A stretch of DNA of 5,679 nt, taken from VBDM01 sp035317085. Lineage in GTDB: Bacteria; Pseudomonadota; Gammaproteobacteria; Burkholderiales; SG8-39. Each line of letters begins with the position of its first letter. Position 1 is the first letter of the stretch. The stretch is taken from the NCBI GenBank assembly GCA_035317085.1, contig DATHHS010000058.1:1-5679 (forward strand), written 5' to 3'. Positions 5,672-5,679 of this stretch are shown piece after piece. The notes under the pieces were generated by a model. That model was not told the origin of the DNA and did not search any database. It was given only the letters and a program-made list of their open reading frames with translations. Both the position numbers and the translations under genes were made by a program.

Positions 5672-5679
5672 CCCGCGCG
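5668..5679 (+). CDS. First four codons of the next gene, probably soxZ (truncated by the window)
   Basis: An ATG at 5668 overlaps the soxY stop in an ATGA arrangement and reads M-T-R-A before the window ends. Only its position supports soxZ: it directly follows soxY and overlaps it, and betaproteobacterial sox clusters commonly run soxX-soxY-soxZ-soxA. The four residues carry no domain information. Confidence 0.5.

Overview
The window is GC-rich and gene-dense, and every supported gene lies on the + strand. Codon usage, the cytochrome c, YaiO-type barrel and MarC/YchE families, and above all a soxX-soxY-soxZ gene order suggest a sulfur-oxidising betaproteobacterium (Burkholderiales or Nitrosomonadales-like). 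That assignment is inference: there is no rRNA or other phylogenetic marker here.

Layout. Bases 1-162 are the 3' end of a class I c-type cytochrome. At 214-846 follows a MarC/YchE-family inner-membrane protein. A leader of about 145 nt (847-991) holds a strong hairpin and a 10-codon mini-ORF with its own ribosome binding site; the mini-ORF's stop overlaps the start of a YaiO-like outer-membrane beta-barrel gene (992-1891). A 247-nt intergenic region (1892-2138) holds a second strong hairpin and a weak promoter candidate. Then comes a tightly packed run: a [2Fe-2S] subunit (2139-2591) and a Tat-exported molybdopterin subunit (2603-4795) of an isoquinoline-1-oxidoreductase-like xanthine-oxidase-family enzyme, then soxX (4782-5195), soxY (5192-5671), and the first four codons of what is probably soxZ (5668 onward).

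How the genes fit together. The last five genes are separated by 11 nt or overlap by 4-14 nt, so they look like one transcript with translational coupling. SoxX is the small haem subunit of SoxXA, which loads thiosulfate onto the SoxYZ carrier in the periplasm. The molybdenum hydroxylase is also predicted to be periplasmic, and its operon position next to soxXYZ is the most striking feature of the window. The SoxY protein ends in an unusual tail (AAC-LEGSVP instead of GGCGG) but keeps its single cysteine. Nothing seen here is a mobile element, CRISPR array, tRNA or rRNA.
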